Below, one piece after another: positions 23,023 through 33,150 of a stretch of DNA of 64,000 bases. Positions within the stretch are counted from its first letter, which is position 1. Each line of letters starts with the position of its first letter. This DNA comes from Prionace glauca (lineage: Eukaryota > Chordata > Chondrichthyes > Carcharhiniformes > Carcharhinidae), in NCBI GenBank assembly GCA_037974335.1, contig CM075760.1, positions 20,974,291-21,038,290 of the forward strand, written 5' to 3'. The position numbers were made by a program, and so were the translations under genes. The notes under the pieces are model-generated. The model made no database searches. It saw nothing but the letters and a program-made list of their open reading frames with translations, and was not told the origin of the DNA.

Positions 23023-23280
23023 TGCTTTTGTCACCCACACACATTGCACACATCTTTCTCTCTCACACACAACCCCATGCACATTTCCACACACTCCAGA
23101 ACAGTTTATTTTGCTTTCCAATAGACACACTGCCCCCTCTTGCAAACGCAGCCCACTGTCTCACACATGTGCAAACATAATCTGTCACACACAGGCACCT
23201 TCACACACACATTCACCCTCTCTCTCCATCAAACACACACCCAAACACCCTCTCACACACTTTCCACCTCACATACGTCA
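22700..23280. repeat. CA-rich microsatellite region
   Basis: Mixed ACAC, CACTCT and TCTC tracts, including a pure (AC)n run near 22,995-23,020. Predicted peptides from it are artefacts of the repeat. Confidence 0.9.
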
Positions 23281-23523
23281 GAGAGACTGTCATTTACATC
23301 ATAGAATATAATCACAAGGTCCTACAGTACAGAAGGAGGCCATTCAGCCCATCGAGTCCGCATCAACAGGAATCCCACCAAAGCCACATGTGTTTACTCT
23401 AACTAGTCCTCCTGAGACTAAGGGGCAATTTCGCACGGCCAATCAATCCCCTGAACCCAAACTTCTTTGGACTGTGGGAGGAAACAGGAGCACCCGAAGG
23501 AACCCAAGCAGGCACGGGGTGAA

Positions 23524-23721
23524 CTTACTAACTCCATATATTTTGGGGCTGTGCCCTTTGGTTCTGTTTTCCTTTCTGGGTGGGGGGAGTCTCTCTACCT
23601 CTACGCTGTCTAGTCCCTTCGTTATCTTGTAGGTCTCTATGAGATCCCCCCTCGGCATTCTGGACTCCGACAAGTGCATGCCCAGTCTATTTAATCTCTC
23701 CTCATAAGCTAACCCCCTTAT
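23524..23721 (-). mobile_element. CR1 LINE fragment, antisense
   Basis: On the minus strand it reads IRGLAYEERLNRLGMHLSES, GDLIETYKITKGLDSVEVERL, the region just past the RT finger-palm end of CR1. It belongs to a different subfamily from the adjoining sense piece. Confidence 0.75.
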
Positions 23722-24288
23722 CTGCAACTTTACGGGACCCTCGTCAGGCCTCATTTGGGGTGCTGTGCGCAGTTCTGGTCGCCTCACTGTAGGAAGGACG
23801 TAGAAGCTATTGAAAGGGTGCAGAGGAGATTTACAAGGATGTTGCCTGGACTGGGAGGCATGCCTTATGAAGATAGGTTGAGGGAGCTGGGACTCTTTTC
23901 CCTGGAGAGGCGAAGGTTGAGAGGCGAACTGATAGAAGTTTATAAAATGTTGAGAGGAATAGATAGGGTGGACTCTCAGAGGCTATTTCCCCGGGTTGAA
24001 ATGGTCGCTACGAGAGGACACAGATTTAAGGTGCGGGGAGGGAAGTACAGAGGTGATGTTAGGGGTAAGTTTTTCACTCAGAGGGTGGTGAGTGATTGGA
24101 ATCGGCTGCCGTCGTTGGTGGTGGAGGCGAACTCGCTGGGGTCTTTTAAAAGACTTCTGGATGAGTATATGGGGTTTAATGGGATTGGGGGTTATAGATA
24201 GGTCTATAGATTGGTGGGGTTGATGCGATCGGCGCAACTCGAGGGCCGAAGGGCCTGTTTGTGCTGTAATATTCTATGTTCTATGTTC
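23722..24288 (+). mobile_element. CR1 LINE 3' end, young copy
   Basis: It is almost identical to 3,267-3,830 (reads [39 protein letters not shown] to the terminal GFNGIGGYR) and ends in the same 'ttctatg' reiterations. Its 3' coding end is open, which implies the same recently active subfamily as the 1,950-3,832 copy. Confidence 0.9.
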
Positions 24289-24520
24289 ATATCGGGAATT
24301 GAACTGTGAGGCAGCAGCGTTAATCACTGTGCCGCCTCGGCCACCCCCTCCCCCTCCCCCTCCCCCACTAACATTTGAATGAAGGTGGGATCGAGAAGCC
24401 CGAGTAAAACTCATGTGAATAAGTTTCAGCTGGAAATTCTTCTCTGTTTGGAGTTATATTTAGCACAAAACAAGATGGTGATGGTTGGTGGAGGTCAAAC
24501 ATCTAAGTTGAGAATTCACT

Positions 24521-24660
24521 GCAGGAGTTCGGCAGGGGACTGTTCTGGGACCAACAATCTTCTATTGCTTCATCAATGACACATTCCATCCAACATGAGG
24601 TCAGAAGTAGGGATTTCCATGTGTTACACCGGACACAAAGACACAATCAATAAGAAGGGA
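24521..24660 (+). mobile_element. LINE reverse transcriptase fragment, another family
   Basis: One frame from 24,521 reads AGVRQGTVLGPTIFYCFIND and then meets a stop. This is the RT motif equivalent to PQGSVLGPLLF but in wording unlike the CR1 copies here. It is a short remnant. Confidence 0.6.
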
Positions 24661-24939
24661 TCTGGCTGAGACTAAGTCCGCCTGGCTCCCCAATACTGGT
24701 GTAAACTTAGTGTTTGATTCCTGTGTGACCCTAGTATTGCTGGAAGCTTCCCTTCCAGCTCCCTCAGTCTGTCTATTTGTTCACTGATCCGTGTTTCTGA
24801 AAGAAAGGCCCCGACATTAAAGCAGCTGCCCGGTGATCTACACTGATTCCTGACTTTACACAGCCCTGTTACTGGAAGCTGATCAATGGAGAGAATCGGG
24901 GAAAGATCGATGGAGAGGGAGAGGAGGAGGTGGCTCACT

Positions 24940-26825
24940 GACTCTCTCACCCTCACCCTCACTCACTCACTCACCCTCAATCTTTCATCCTCACTCAAAA
25001 ACGTCACTCACTCACCCTCACTTACCCACCTTTCCTCACTGACACATTCTCTCTCACTCACCCTCACTCACTCACCCTCACACACTCAACCACAATCACT
25101 CATCCCCAATCACTCACCCTCGCTCACTCACCCTCAATCTTTCATCCTCATTCAAAAAACGTCACTCACTCACCCTCACTTACCCACCTTTCCTCACTGA
25201 CACACTCTCTCTCACTCACCCTCACTCACTCACCCTCACACACTCAACCACAATCACTCATCCCCAATCACTCACCCTCGCTCACTCACCCTCATTCACG
25301 CTTACTCACTCATGCTCACTCACTCACCCTTGCTCACTCATCCACCCTCACACACACTCCCTCACACTCACTCCCTCACACACACTCCCTCACACCCTCA
25401 CCCCCTCTCACTCACCCCCTCTCACTCACCCCCTCTCACTCACCCCCATCACTCACCTCCACTCACTCATCCCCACTCACGCATCCCCACTCACTCATCC
25501 CCACTCACTCATCCCCCCTCACCCACCCTCACGCACTCGCCCTCACGCACTCAACCTCAGAAACTCACGGATCCTGATTCACCCTGAGTCACTCACACTC
25601 ACTCACTCACTCACAATCACTCACTCATACTCACTCACTCACTCTCATCCATTCTCACTCACTCGCCCACAAGCACTCACACACCCTCATTCAAGCTTAT
25701 TCATTCACGCAAACACACGCCCTGATCCACTCATCCTCACACCCTCACTCACTCACAATCTCTCACTCATATTTGCTCACTCACTCTCGTCCATCCTCAC
25801 TCACCCACAAACATTCATTCAACTTCACTCGTTCAACCTCAATCACTCACCCTGACTCACTCATTCTCACACCCTCACTGACTCACTCACATTCACTCAC
25901 TCTCACACCCTCAGTCACGCACCCACATTCACTCACCCTCACGCACTCACCCTCACGCGCCCTCATTAACTCACTGTCACTCAGCCACCCACAGTCATAC
26001 ACCATCACTCACTCAGCCTCACTCACTAAATCTCACTCACTGACTTAGACCCTCAGTCAGTCACCAACATTCATACTCACCTTCATTCACTCATCCAACT
26101 AATCCGTTCTCATTCACCCAGTCTCACTCAGTCTCACTTACCCTCACTCATTCACCCCATTCTCTCACACTCACTCACTCACCCCCACAGACTCAACTCA
26201 ATGACCCTCTCTCTGTCTCTCTCTCACATGCCACCTCACCCATTCAAACTGACTCAAACTCACACACCTACCTTCACTCACACAAGCTCACATACTCATC
26301 ATCACTCAACATCACGCAACGTAACTCACAAATACTCAATCACTCATCCTCATCAAACACCTTCACTCAATCACCCTCACTCTCCCACCCATCCACATTC
26401 ATTATCCCTCACACACCACCCTCAATAACACACCCTGACTCATTCACTCTCAACCCTTACATACACAGTTACATTCACACCCTCATTCACTCAATCTCAT
26501 TCACTTCCACTCACCCATCTCCACGAACCTTCACACATCCTGACTCATTCTACCTTATTATTTCAATCTTGCTTACCTACACTCATCCAGCCACCTTCAC
26601 TCACATTCAGCCACCTTCACTCACCTACCCTCTCACACACACCCTCAATTACTCACGCTCTCTCACCCTCACCCACACTTACTCACCCTCAATCACTCAC
26701 CCTCACTCAAAGAACTTCACTCACTCACCCTCACTTACCCACCTTCCTTCACACATCACTCATCCACTCTGACTCATCTAATCACTCACCCTCACACACT
26801 CACATTCTCTCACTCGCACTCACTG
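24940..26825. repeat. CTCACTCACCC minisatellite, almost G-free top strand
   Basis: About 1.9 kb of variants of 'ctcactcaccctcactcac'. Higher-order structure is visible: 24,978-25,134 and 25,135-25,292 are a near-identical 157-bp tandem pair (starting 'caatctttcatcctca'). The top strand is C/T/A, so the template strand is the G-bearing strand. Translated ORFs here (SLTHSPS...) are not proteins. Confidence 0.95.
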
Positions 26826-26829
26826 AATC

Positions 26830-27600
26830 TGTGTGGGGAGGGTCTGCAACGAGAGAGAAGAAAGATCTCAAGCTGCAGTTTGGTGTTCAAAGGTGGGAGC
26901 TGCACTGGGAGTGCAGAGAGCTGGAGGGAATCGCTGGGGGCTCGGGGCCAGGGACAATGGCAAAGAGTCAGGAGGGAACAGGAGGCGGGGGAAAGGGCAG
27001 AGAGCCGGGGTGGGGGGAGGGCAGAGAGCCAGGGGAAACAGCAGAGAGCTGGGGGAAGGGCCGAGAGGCCGGAGAAAGGGCACATAGCCGGGGAACAGAG
27101 CGGAAAGCCGTGGAAGAGAAGAGAGAGAGGGGAAAGGGCAGAGAGACCAGTGAAAGGGGAGAGAGCCGAAAGGAAGGGCAGAGAGATGGGGGAAAGGGGA
27201 GAAAGACCAGGGAAAGTGGAGAGAACAAGGAAAAAGTGCGGGGAGGCACGAAAAAGGGCAGGGAGGCAGGAGAAAGGGCAGAGAGCCAAGGGACAGGGCA
27301 GAGAGCCCAGGGGAAAGGGCAGGAGAGTCAGGGGGAAAGGTCAGAGAGCTGGGGGGAAGGAGAAAGAGGGTAGGGAGCAGGGACAGAGGGCAGAGAGCTG
27401 AGGGACACCGTAGGGAGCTGAGGGAAAGAACAGAGAGCCGGGAGAGAGGGCACAGAGCTGGAGGAAAGTGTAGAGAACCAGATGGAAATACAGAGAGCCG
27501 GATAAAAGGGGAAAAGAGCCACCGTGAAAGCCAGAGAGCCAGGGGAAAAGGCAAAGAGCTGGGGAAATGGGTAGAGAGCGGGTGATGGATGGGCAGAGTG
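26830..27600 (+). repeat. G-rich, AGCT-bearing purine repeat (switch-region-like)
   Basis: Imperfect units of about 20 bases, 'gggcagagagccgggg' with 'gggaaa' spacers, make the non-template strand G-rich and nearly pure purine. I count nine AGCT tetranucleotides (26,871; 26,898; 26,919; 27,047; 27,347; 27,396; 27,416; 27,456; 27,557), mostly as gagagctgggg or gagctgaggg. It ends about 1 kb before C-mu1. Position, strand bias and the GAGCTG motif resemble mammalian S-mu. Function is inference. Long open frames in it are by-products of purine bias. Confidence 0.7.
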
Positions 27601-27897
27601 AGGAGGTTCAGAATAGACCTAGCACCACAATCGGCTTATCTGTAATCTCAGTGAATGATGGAGGAGACTTCAGGGGCCGAATGGGAAATTCTTGCTATTA
27701 ATGTATGATCCCTCAATGAGTCAGTGTTGGATTTATTTGAATTTATAATCATATTTAGAGTTTCCTGATCATTCAGTAAGTATTCATTCCGGAGGTATTT
27801 TTGAACCAAAGTCACTAATCTCCGTTTTGTGGATTGAGAGGCAGTGAGTTGGAGAGAGGAAGGGGCACCAATCAGTTTGAACCCAGGCAATTTCCAA

Positions 27898-28060
27898 AAC
27901 TAGTGTGGAGATGCCGGAGTGAGGTTGGTGTGGGCACAGTAAGGATTCTCACAACACCAGGTTAAAGTCCAACAGGTTTATTTGGAATCACAAACTGTTG
28001 GAGCTCCCTCATCAGGTGAGTGGATAGTCTGAATGAAGGGAGAACTTCTTCATCATAAAG
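27898..28060 (+). repeat. Unclassified interspersed repeat
   Basis: 'tagtgtggagatgccgg', 'caacaccaggttaaagtcca', 'acaggtttatttggaatca' and 'catcaggtgagtgg' are familiar elasmobranch repeat words of a family I cannot name with confidence. Confidence 0.6.
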
Positions 28061-28361
28061 TGTTGTTGTTTGAGAAATAAACAGCGGTTCATCACACACT
28101 GCTGTTGTTGAGAAATAAATAGTTGCTGCAATAATGGAGAAAATTTTTCCTCTTCTCTGTTAATCCAATGAATGACATGTCATTGTGAGACTAACAGAAT
28201 GTGTTTTTTTCTTCCTAATTTGATAGAAGTGGAGACAGCGATATGAGTTTCTACAGAGGTGACAATTCCCAAATGATAGAAGTAACATCATCTCAAAGGC
28301 GGATGAAAGATTTAATCGGGAAATATTAGGGATAAGTTCATAATTCAAATCAATGTTGGAG

Positions 28362-28520
28362 ATAGAAACATAGAAAAGAGAAGCTGGAGTAGGCCATTCG
28401 GCCCTTGGAGCCTACTCCGCCTTTCACTTTGGTCAGAGCTCATCACTATCCTGATCACACCTACTACCCATATCCCTTCATCCCTTTAACACCAAGAGCT
28501 ATATCTAATATAGAAACCTA
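28362..28520 (-). mobile_element. LINE 3' tail, antisense
   Basis: 'gaagctggagtaggccattc', 'ggcccttggagcctactc' and 'actacccatatcccttcatc' match the reverse of CR1-type 3' ends (compare 36,830-36,870). It lies 70 bases before C-mu1. Confidence 0.65.
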
Positions 28521-28593
28521 TTTGTAACAATGTTTGATGACTTAATAAATGCAAGTAAGAGTCTAACTTGTTCAATTGGCTATTCTTTCCCAG

Positions 28594-28893
28594 CGACACC
28601 GTCTCCGCCCACTCTGTATGGCCTGGTCTCCCCCTGTCAGCAACAGAACTCCGGCGGCTCCATCACCTTCGGATGTTTGGCGATGGATTACCTTCCAGAT
28701 GTCTCCAAAGTGACCTGGAAGAAAAATGGGCAAACAGTCCCCAGTGGGTTTAAGACTTACCCATCAGTGAGAAACACGAAAGGAACCTACACCCTGAGCA
28801 GCCAGTTAACCATCAGCGACTCAGCGGGAAAATGCCCCAGAATTGACTGTGAGGTTCGACACATCAACACAGCCAAGAGCGTTGAAATACCAT
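28594..28893 (+). CDS. IGHM: IgM constant domain 1 exon (C-mu1)
   Basis: 300 bases, phase 1 at both ends, from a tttcccag acceptor to a gtaagt donor. The domain reads ATPSPPTLYGLVSPCQQQ with Cys15, the usual site for the light-chain disulfide, core Cys28 (FGCLAMDY), core Trp42 (VTWKKNG) and core Cys86 (IDCEVRH). This matches shark mu C1 wording (PSPPTLYGLVS, QQQN, CLAMDY, GFKTYPSV). An extra Cys81 sits five residues before the core Cys86 (GKCPRIDC), which I do not recall in other shark mu chains. The exon joins in frame to JH and to C-mu2. Confidence 0.95.
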
Positions 28894-29029
28894 GTAAGTG
28901 TTATGGAGCTTGTGTGAAACAGAAACACTGTGGTTAACATGTAGGGCCTTGGTTATAACTCAGTTAAATATATGTGCATCATTCGGCCCTCTGGATTGGT
29001 CCAGTTAGTGTCTATTGACTGCAAATGAG

Positions 29030-29225
29030 TAAGAACATAGAACATTCCAGCGCAGTACAGGCCCTTCGGCCCTCGATGTTGCGCCGACCAGTGGAACCAA
29101 TCTAATGACCCTCTAACCTAAACTATTCCAATGTTATCCATATGCCTATCCACTGACCATTTGAACGCCCTTAAAGTTGGCGAGTCCACAACTGCTGCAG
29201 AAGGGCTTTCCAAGCCCTTACTACC
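29030..29225 (-). mobile_element. Interspersed repeat fragment, antisense, in C1-C2 intron
   Basis: 'gaacatagaacattccagc', 'caggcccttcggccctcgatg' and 'cctatccactgaccatttga' are a widespread shark repeat tail, probably LINE-derived. It ends only 40 bases before the C-mu2 acceptor. Confidence 0.6.
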
Positions 29226-29267
29226 CTCTGTTGACAAATGTTTAATTGATATGTTTTTTTCCTGAAG

Positions 29268-29588
29268 GTCCAAAGCCTGAGCGTGTGATCCATCCAACTC
29301 TTATCATCACCGTGATTTCCAGTGAAGAAATCTCACACAGGAAAGTCGCAATCATCGTCTGTTCAATCATCGATTTCCAGCCAGGGTCAATGGAAGTAAG
29401 TTGGCTGAAGAATGGGGAAACCACGCATTCAGGAATTGTCACCTCTCCCCCCTGTGAAGTGAACGGGAACTTCTCGGCCAGCAGTCGACTGACAGTCACC
29501 GCTGGGGAATGGTTCAGCAAAGCGGTCTATACCTGCCAGGTCACTCACCGAGGAGACACTCAGAGTCTGAACATCAGCGCATCTCAGG
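29268..29588 (+). CDS. IGHM: IgM constant domain 2 exon (C-mu2)
   Basis: 321 bases, phase 1 at both ends (cctgaag acceptor, gtaaga donor). Core Cys32 ([13 protein letters not shown]), Trp46 (VSWLKNGE) and Cys90 (VYTCQVTH) define a C1-set Ig fold. The first codon, split with C-mu1, is a Cys (IPCPKPE). An N-glycosylation site (NFS) is in [10 protein letters not shown]. Cys63 in TSPPCEVNG replaces the Ser I remember from nurse-shark type sequences, an unpaired extra cysteine. Confidence 0.94.
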
Positions 29589-29779
29589 GTAAGATACTCA
29601 AACAGAGGACAACATATATCATTCTGATGTTAATCAGAATTAGGGATCTATTCAAGTTGGTACAAAGCATTGAACAACTTGTAAGTTATTGCGATGTAGT
29701 TTGCTGCATTAGGACAATATCTCATTCAGAATTTCATCAGAAAAACAATTTTTTGTTATCCCTTCCTGACATGTGCATT

Positions 29780-30065
29780 TATTTCCCAAACCTGAGGGCA
29801 CTGAAGTGTCACTCCCGTTGCTGTGAATCTGGAGTCACATGCATGCCAGGCCAGATAAAGACAGCAGGTTGATTTTGGTAAGGAACATTTGTGAACTAGG
29901 AGGGGTTTTACAGCAATAGCTTCATGAGAACCATTTCAACTTTAAATTACACGTTTTTACAAAATTCAAATTTCATATTAGCAATGATGGGATTCGAATC
30001 TGTGTCCCCAGAGTCTTGCCCTAGGTTATAAGCCCATTGACAACACCATATGCCACAGCCTCCCC
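29780..30065 (+). repeat. SINE-like repeat in C2-C3 intron
   Basis: 'ctggagtcacatgcatgcca', 'gccagataaagacagcaggt', 'gatgggattcgaatc' and 'cacagcctcccct' match the family of 6,420-6,690. The rest of the intron (30,066-30,504) shows no feature. Confidence 0.6.
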
Positions 30066-30504
30066 TTAAAAGAGTGTCCCCTTTCGGTTTGAAGCAATAT
30101 AGTGAGTGAGGTGGCCTTGATGTCAGCTTGTTCCTGAGACAGCTGGTAAAATTTGGAGAGACAGTAAGTGTGAGACTGCTTCACAGGTCACAGCACAGGG
30201 GTAAAATATTGGAAAGTGCATCCACCCTATCTATAAACCAACGGTCAGTACTTTTTCCTTGAGTTCAGGATGGTGTGTTTGTTTGGGAATTCTCCAATTC
30301 TGATTCATGGAAATGTTACCGCTGCTCCAATATTTAATACAGGGAATGATTCCATACAGCAAGCTGGCTTCCCATTCGCCATGGAAGGTGAAAGGTGAGA
30401 GTTAGAGATTAATATATTGAAGGCGACTTTGTCTCCTTCAGGCTGAAGACTGCTGTCCTGCTTCTGAAGGGGAACTAGGGCTCATTTTCATTTCTCATTC
30501 ACAG

Positions 30505-30813
30505 ATCCTCTCCCGTGCCTTGATACCACAGTGAAGATACAGCCACCACCAATAGAACAAGTCTTACTGGAGGCGACCGTGACCTTAACCTGCATCATTT
30601 CTCATGCTCCTGATGGAGTTAACGTGTCCTGGATCCGAGACAGAAAGTATTTGAAATCAGAGATTGCCGAAAAGCCCGGAGCGGATCGTGACAGCGTGAT
30701 CAGCAAATTAAGCATCTCCACACAAGCCTGGCTGAGTGCGGCTGTGTTTGAGTGCGTGGTGAGCCATCAGGATCTGCCGACTCCTCTAAGAACATCTATC
30801 CACAAGGAAACAG
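30505..30813 (+). CDS. IGHM: IgM constant domain 3 exon (C-mu3)
   Basis: 309 bases, phase 1 at both ends (cattcacag acceptor, gtgagc donor). It reads [16 protein letters not shown], core Cys in VTLTCIIS, Trp in VSWIRDRK, core Cys in FECVVSHQ. The Cys in DPLPC near the start is placed for an inter-heavy-chain bond. One N-glycosylation site (NVS) precedes the Trp. The exon is in frame with its neighbours. Confidence 0.94.
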
Positions 30814-30837
30814 GTGAGCTGAGAGATTGAAGCAATA

Positions 30838-31433
30838 AATGTAGGGTCAATGGCAAGGTTCTGAGCAATGTGGAGGAACAGAAAGATCCCGGGGTTCATA
30901 TCCACAGATCTCTGAAGATTGCCACTCAAGTGGATAGAGCCGTGAAGAATGCTTAAAGTGTGTTAGTGTTTATTAACAGGGGGTTAGAGTTTAAGAGCCG
31001 TGGGGTTATACTGCAAGTGTACAGGGCCTTGGTGAGACCACATTTGGAATATTGTGTGCAGTTCTAGTCACCTCACTATAAGAAGGATGTGGAAGCATTG
31101 GAGGGAGTGCAGAGGAGATTTACCAGGATGCTGCCTGGTTTGGAGGGTAGGTCTTATGAGGAAAGGTTGAGGGAGCTGGGGCTTTTCTCCTTAGAGCGGA
31201 GGAGGATGAGAGGCGAACTCTCCTGAACTAAACGACTCTGGGCCGATTCATATTTTTCTGGGGAGTTTGATGTGTTGATGAGTGAAAAGTGAACTGTAGG
31301 CGATGTTATTGGGTTTAGATTGAAGAAGAAGGGAGGAGCCTGATGTGGAGCATCAAAAACCAGAAAACCAAAAAGAAAAAGTAGATCAGTTGGGCCGAAT
31401 GGCCTGATTCTGTGCTGTAAACTTTCTGAATCT
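30838..31433 (+). mobile_element. CR1 LINE fragment and repeat tail in C3-C4 intron
   Basis: 30,838-31,222 translates in pieces as EEQKDLGV-like, INRGLEFKSRG and LVRPHLEYCVQF, then [31 protein letters not shown]. It is decayed. 31,388-31,433 is a detached tail ('gggccgaatggcctgattct'). Confidence 0.8.
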
Positions 31434-31617
31434 TTCCACTCCGCCCCCTCCTGAGTTATTTGAGAAAAGAATTGTGTTCACCTCCCCTCCAAGCTGCAAA
31501 TCAAAAATGGGAAGAGTTAAAATCAGAAGCGAAGCACATTTTCCTGATATCTCACCAGTGGTTTCATTGTCTCCAGAACTCTCCAGTTTATTGACATTTA
31601 TTGTACATTTTCTGCAG

Positions 31618-32009
31618 ATCCAAATCCGCGGGAACCGGTCGTCTCTGTCCTCCTGCCCTCGGCAGAAGACGTCTCCGCTCAGAGTTTCGTCTCCCTCAGC
31701 TGCTTAGTGAGAGGTTTCTCCCCCCGAGAGATCTTCGTCAAATGGACCGTCAACGACAAGCCGGTGAATCCCGGGAACTACAGGAACACCGAGGTGGTGG
31801 CGGAGAACGGCGATAGCTCCTTCTTCATGTACAGCCTGTTATCCATTGCAGCAGAGGAATGGTCCAGCGGCGCTTCTTACTCCTGTGTGGTGGGACATGA
31901 AGCCATCCCCTTGAAGATCATCAACAGAACAGTTGACAAATCCAGCGGTAAACCCAGTTTTGTGAACATTTCCCTTGCACTGATGGACACGGTTAATTCA
32001 TGTCAATGA
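31618..32009 (+). CDS. IGHM: IgM constant domain 4 plus secretory tail (C-mu4)
   Basis: 392 bases from a tttctgcag acceptor to TGA at 32,007-32,009. The domain [15 protein letters not shown] has core Cys in [10 protein letters not shown], Trp in VKWTVNDK and Cys in YSCVVGHEA. After NRTVDKSSG the tail [19 protein letters not shown] carries the penultimate-region Cys used for polymer formation and an N-glycan site (NIS). An internal donor (agcg|gtaaac, exon end 31,947) allows splicing to TM1 and skipping of the tail, the route cartilaginous fish share with mammals for membrane IgM. Confidence 0.96.
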
Positions 32010-32036
32010 GAGTCACTCACTTCCATTAAAAACTAC

Positions 32037-32051
32037 AATAAAAAGAATAAA
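32037..32051 (+). promoter_or_regulatory. Poly(A) signals for secreted mu mRNA
   Basis: Two AATAAA hexamers, 32,037-32,042 and 32,046-32,051, lie 28-42 bases after the secretory stop. Competition between these and splicing at 31,947 would set the secreted/membrane ratio. Confidence 0.8.
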
Positions 32052-33150
32052 AACATTTTCCTCTAACGATCAATGAAATACCCAATTGTTTAATTGGTTG
32101 TTTTTCAGTTTTACTTCCATATCTTTGATTTTGAGTCAGATATTTTCATGTCTCGGACCCAACATTGCTGAACCAGTGCTCCCAGCGGAGATAGACACTG
32201 GGTCAGGGATAGCGTAGAACACATTCATTACAGGATTCTGCAAAATATCTTCACTGACTTTCCTCCCGCTGAGGGGAAAACACTCCGACATTTTTAACAT
32301 GTCTGACACACAAACACAACATTTAGATCGCTGGGCCCCTGCTTCTTTCATTGACCACCTCTTTAAGCTACTGCACCGCACCCACTGGGAACTGAAGTGA
32401 GGGTCACACACAAAAAACATGGAGAAATATTCCCCCCATCGGATTGAGGGAGAGTGAAATTGTTAACATCCTGGATTCCCACTAACCCAGCAAAGAGAGG
32501 GGAGGAGCAGTAGTTAATCCATATTCCAAAACTTCCTCAATGAAAAGAGGAGGAATGTCATTATTTAATCCACTCACCTCCACCTCCTCAGTGGTTAGAA
32601 CCATCAGGGACATTGTATCATCGGGTAGGGAGAGGGAAACTCTGAGCTCACTCTCCACCCTTTTCTGTGTTTGGAAGGGAACATTTCTCTACTATAAGGA
32701 CCCAGTTGCCAACAGTACAAATTAGTTTCCGGTTTACTTGCTACAGATTTTGAAGTATCATTAACTTAATCATTGAAATATATCTATACAAATGCAACAT
32801 AATTTTAACATGTCTCAACACTCTTGTTCCTGTTAATCATCTGCTGGCATTGATTTCCCAGAATACAAATTTAAACAAGTCATAGATTCCTCCCCGGGTT
32901 TTAACTGTTCTGTCCCTGAGGTCTCTGAGATACATCAATGAATTATTTCATTCTCTCTCCTGATATCACTGTGCCCCTCACATAAAATACATTTCTACAG
33001 CAAATCATTGAAAATATGTTCCATTATTCGGGTTGTCTGGATCATATTCACTTCACTATGGTCGGTGAAACTTGGAGCAACAGTTAAAAAAATACACACA
33101 CTGATAAAACTGCCCAAAACTGTCACAATTATACATACATACATAGGCGT
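32052..33150. other. C-mu4 to TM intron, first part: nothing recognised
   Basis: About 1.1 kb without a coding region, RNA gene or repeat that I can name. Confidence 0.4.

Larger units (their letters stand above)
23303..24345 (-). mobile_element. SINE split by CR1 insertions
   Basis: 23,303-23,522 is an antisense SINE ('cctacagtacagaaggaggc' to 'gcacggggtgaac'). Its missing head reappears at 24,290-24,345 ('cgggaattgaactgtgagg', 'cactgtgccgcctcgg'). The 770 bases between are two CR1 pieces. Confidence 0.75.
17415..28593 (+). other. J-C intron (11.2 kb) of the IgM cluster
   Basis: It runs from the JH donor to the C-mu1 acceptor (tattctttcccag, ending at 28,593). It is AT-rich in 17.4-22 kb and then holds SINE and CR1 copies, CA-rich repeats, a CTCACTCACCC array and a purine-rich G-rich tract. 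No protein gene is supported inside it. Diverged copies of a module ('ctgcagcgtttaatctcggt' at 17,717 versus 'ctgcaatgtttaatctcggt' at 18,765) show it grew partly by internal duplication. Confidence 0.85.

Noticed and set aside
23524-24288. A single CR1 insertion with a twin-priming 5' inversion
   Set aside because: The antisense piece corresponds to a region downstream of the start of the sense piece and to another subfamily, so two insertions fit better.
24886-26772. Open frames rich in Leu-Thr-His-Ser-Pro
   Set aside because: They are direct translations of the CTCACTCACCC minisatellite, present in several frames, with no domain.
26810-27554. Long overlapping open frames (up to about 228 residues) on both strands
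   Set aside because: Purine-rich DNA has few stop codons; compositions are Gly-Arg-Glu or Leu-Pro-Ser repeats in all frames, so these are not genes.
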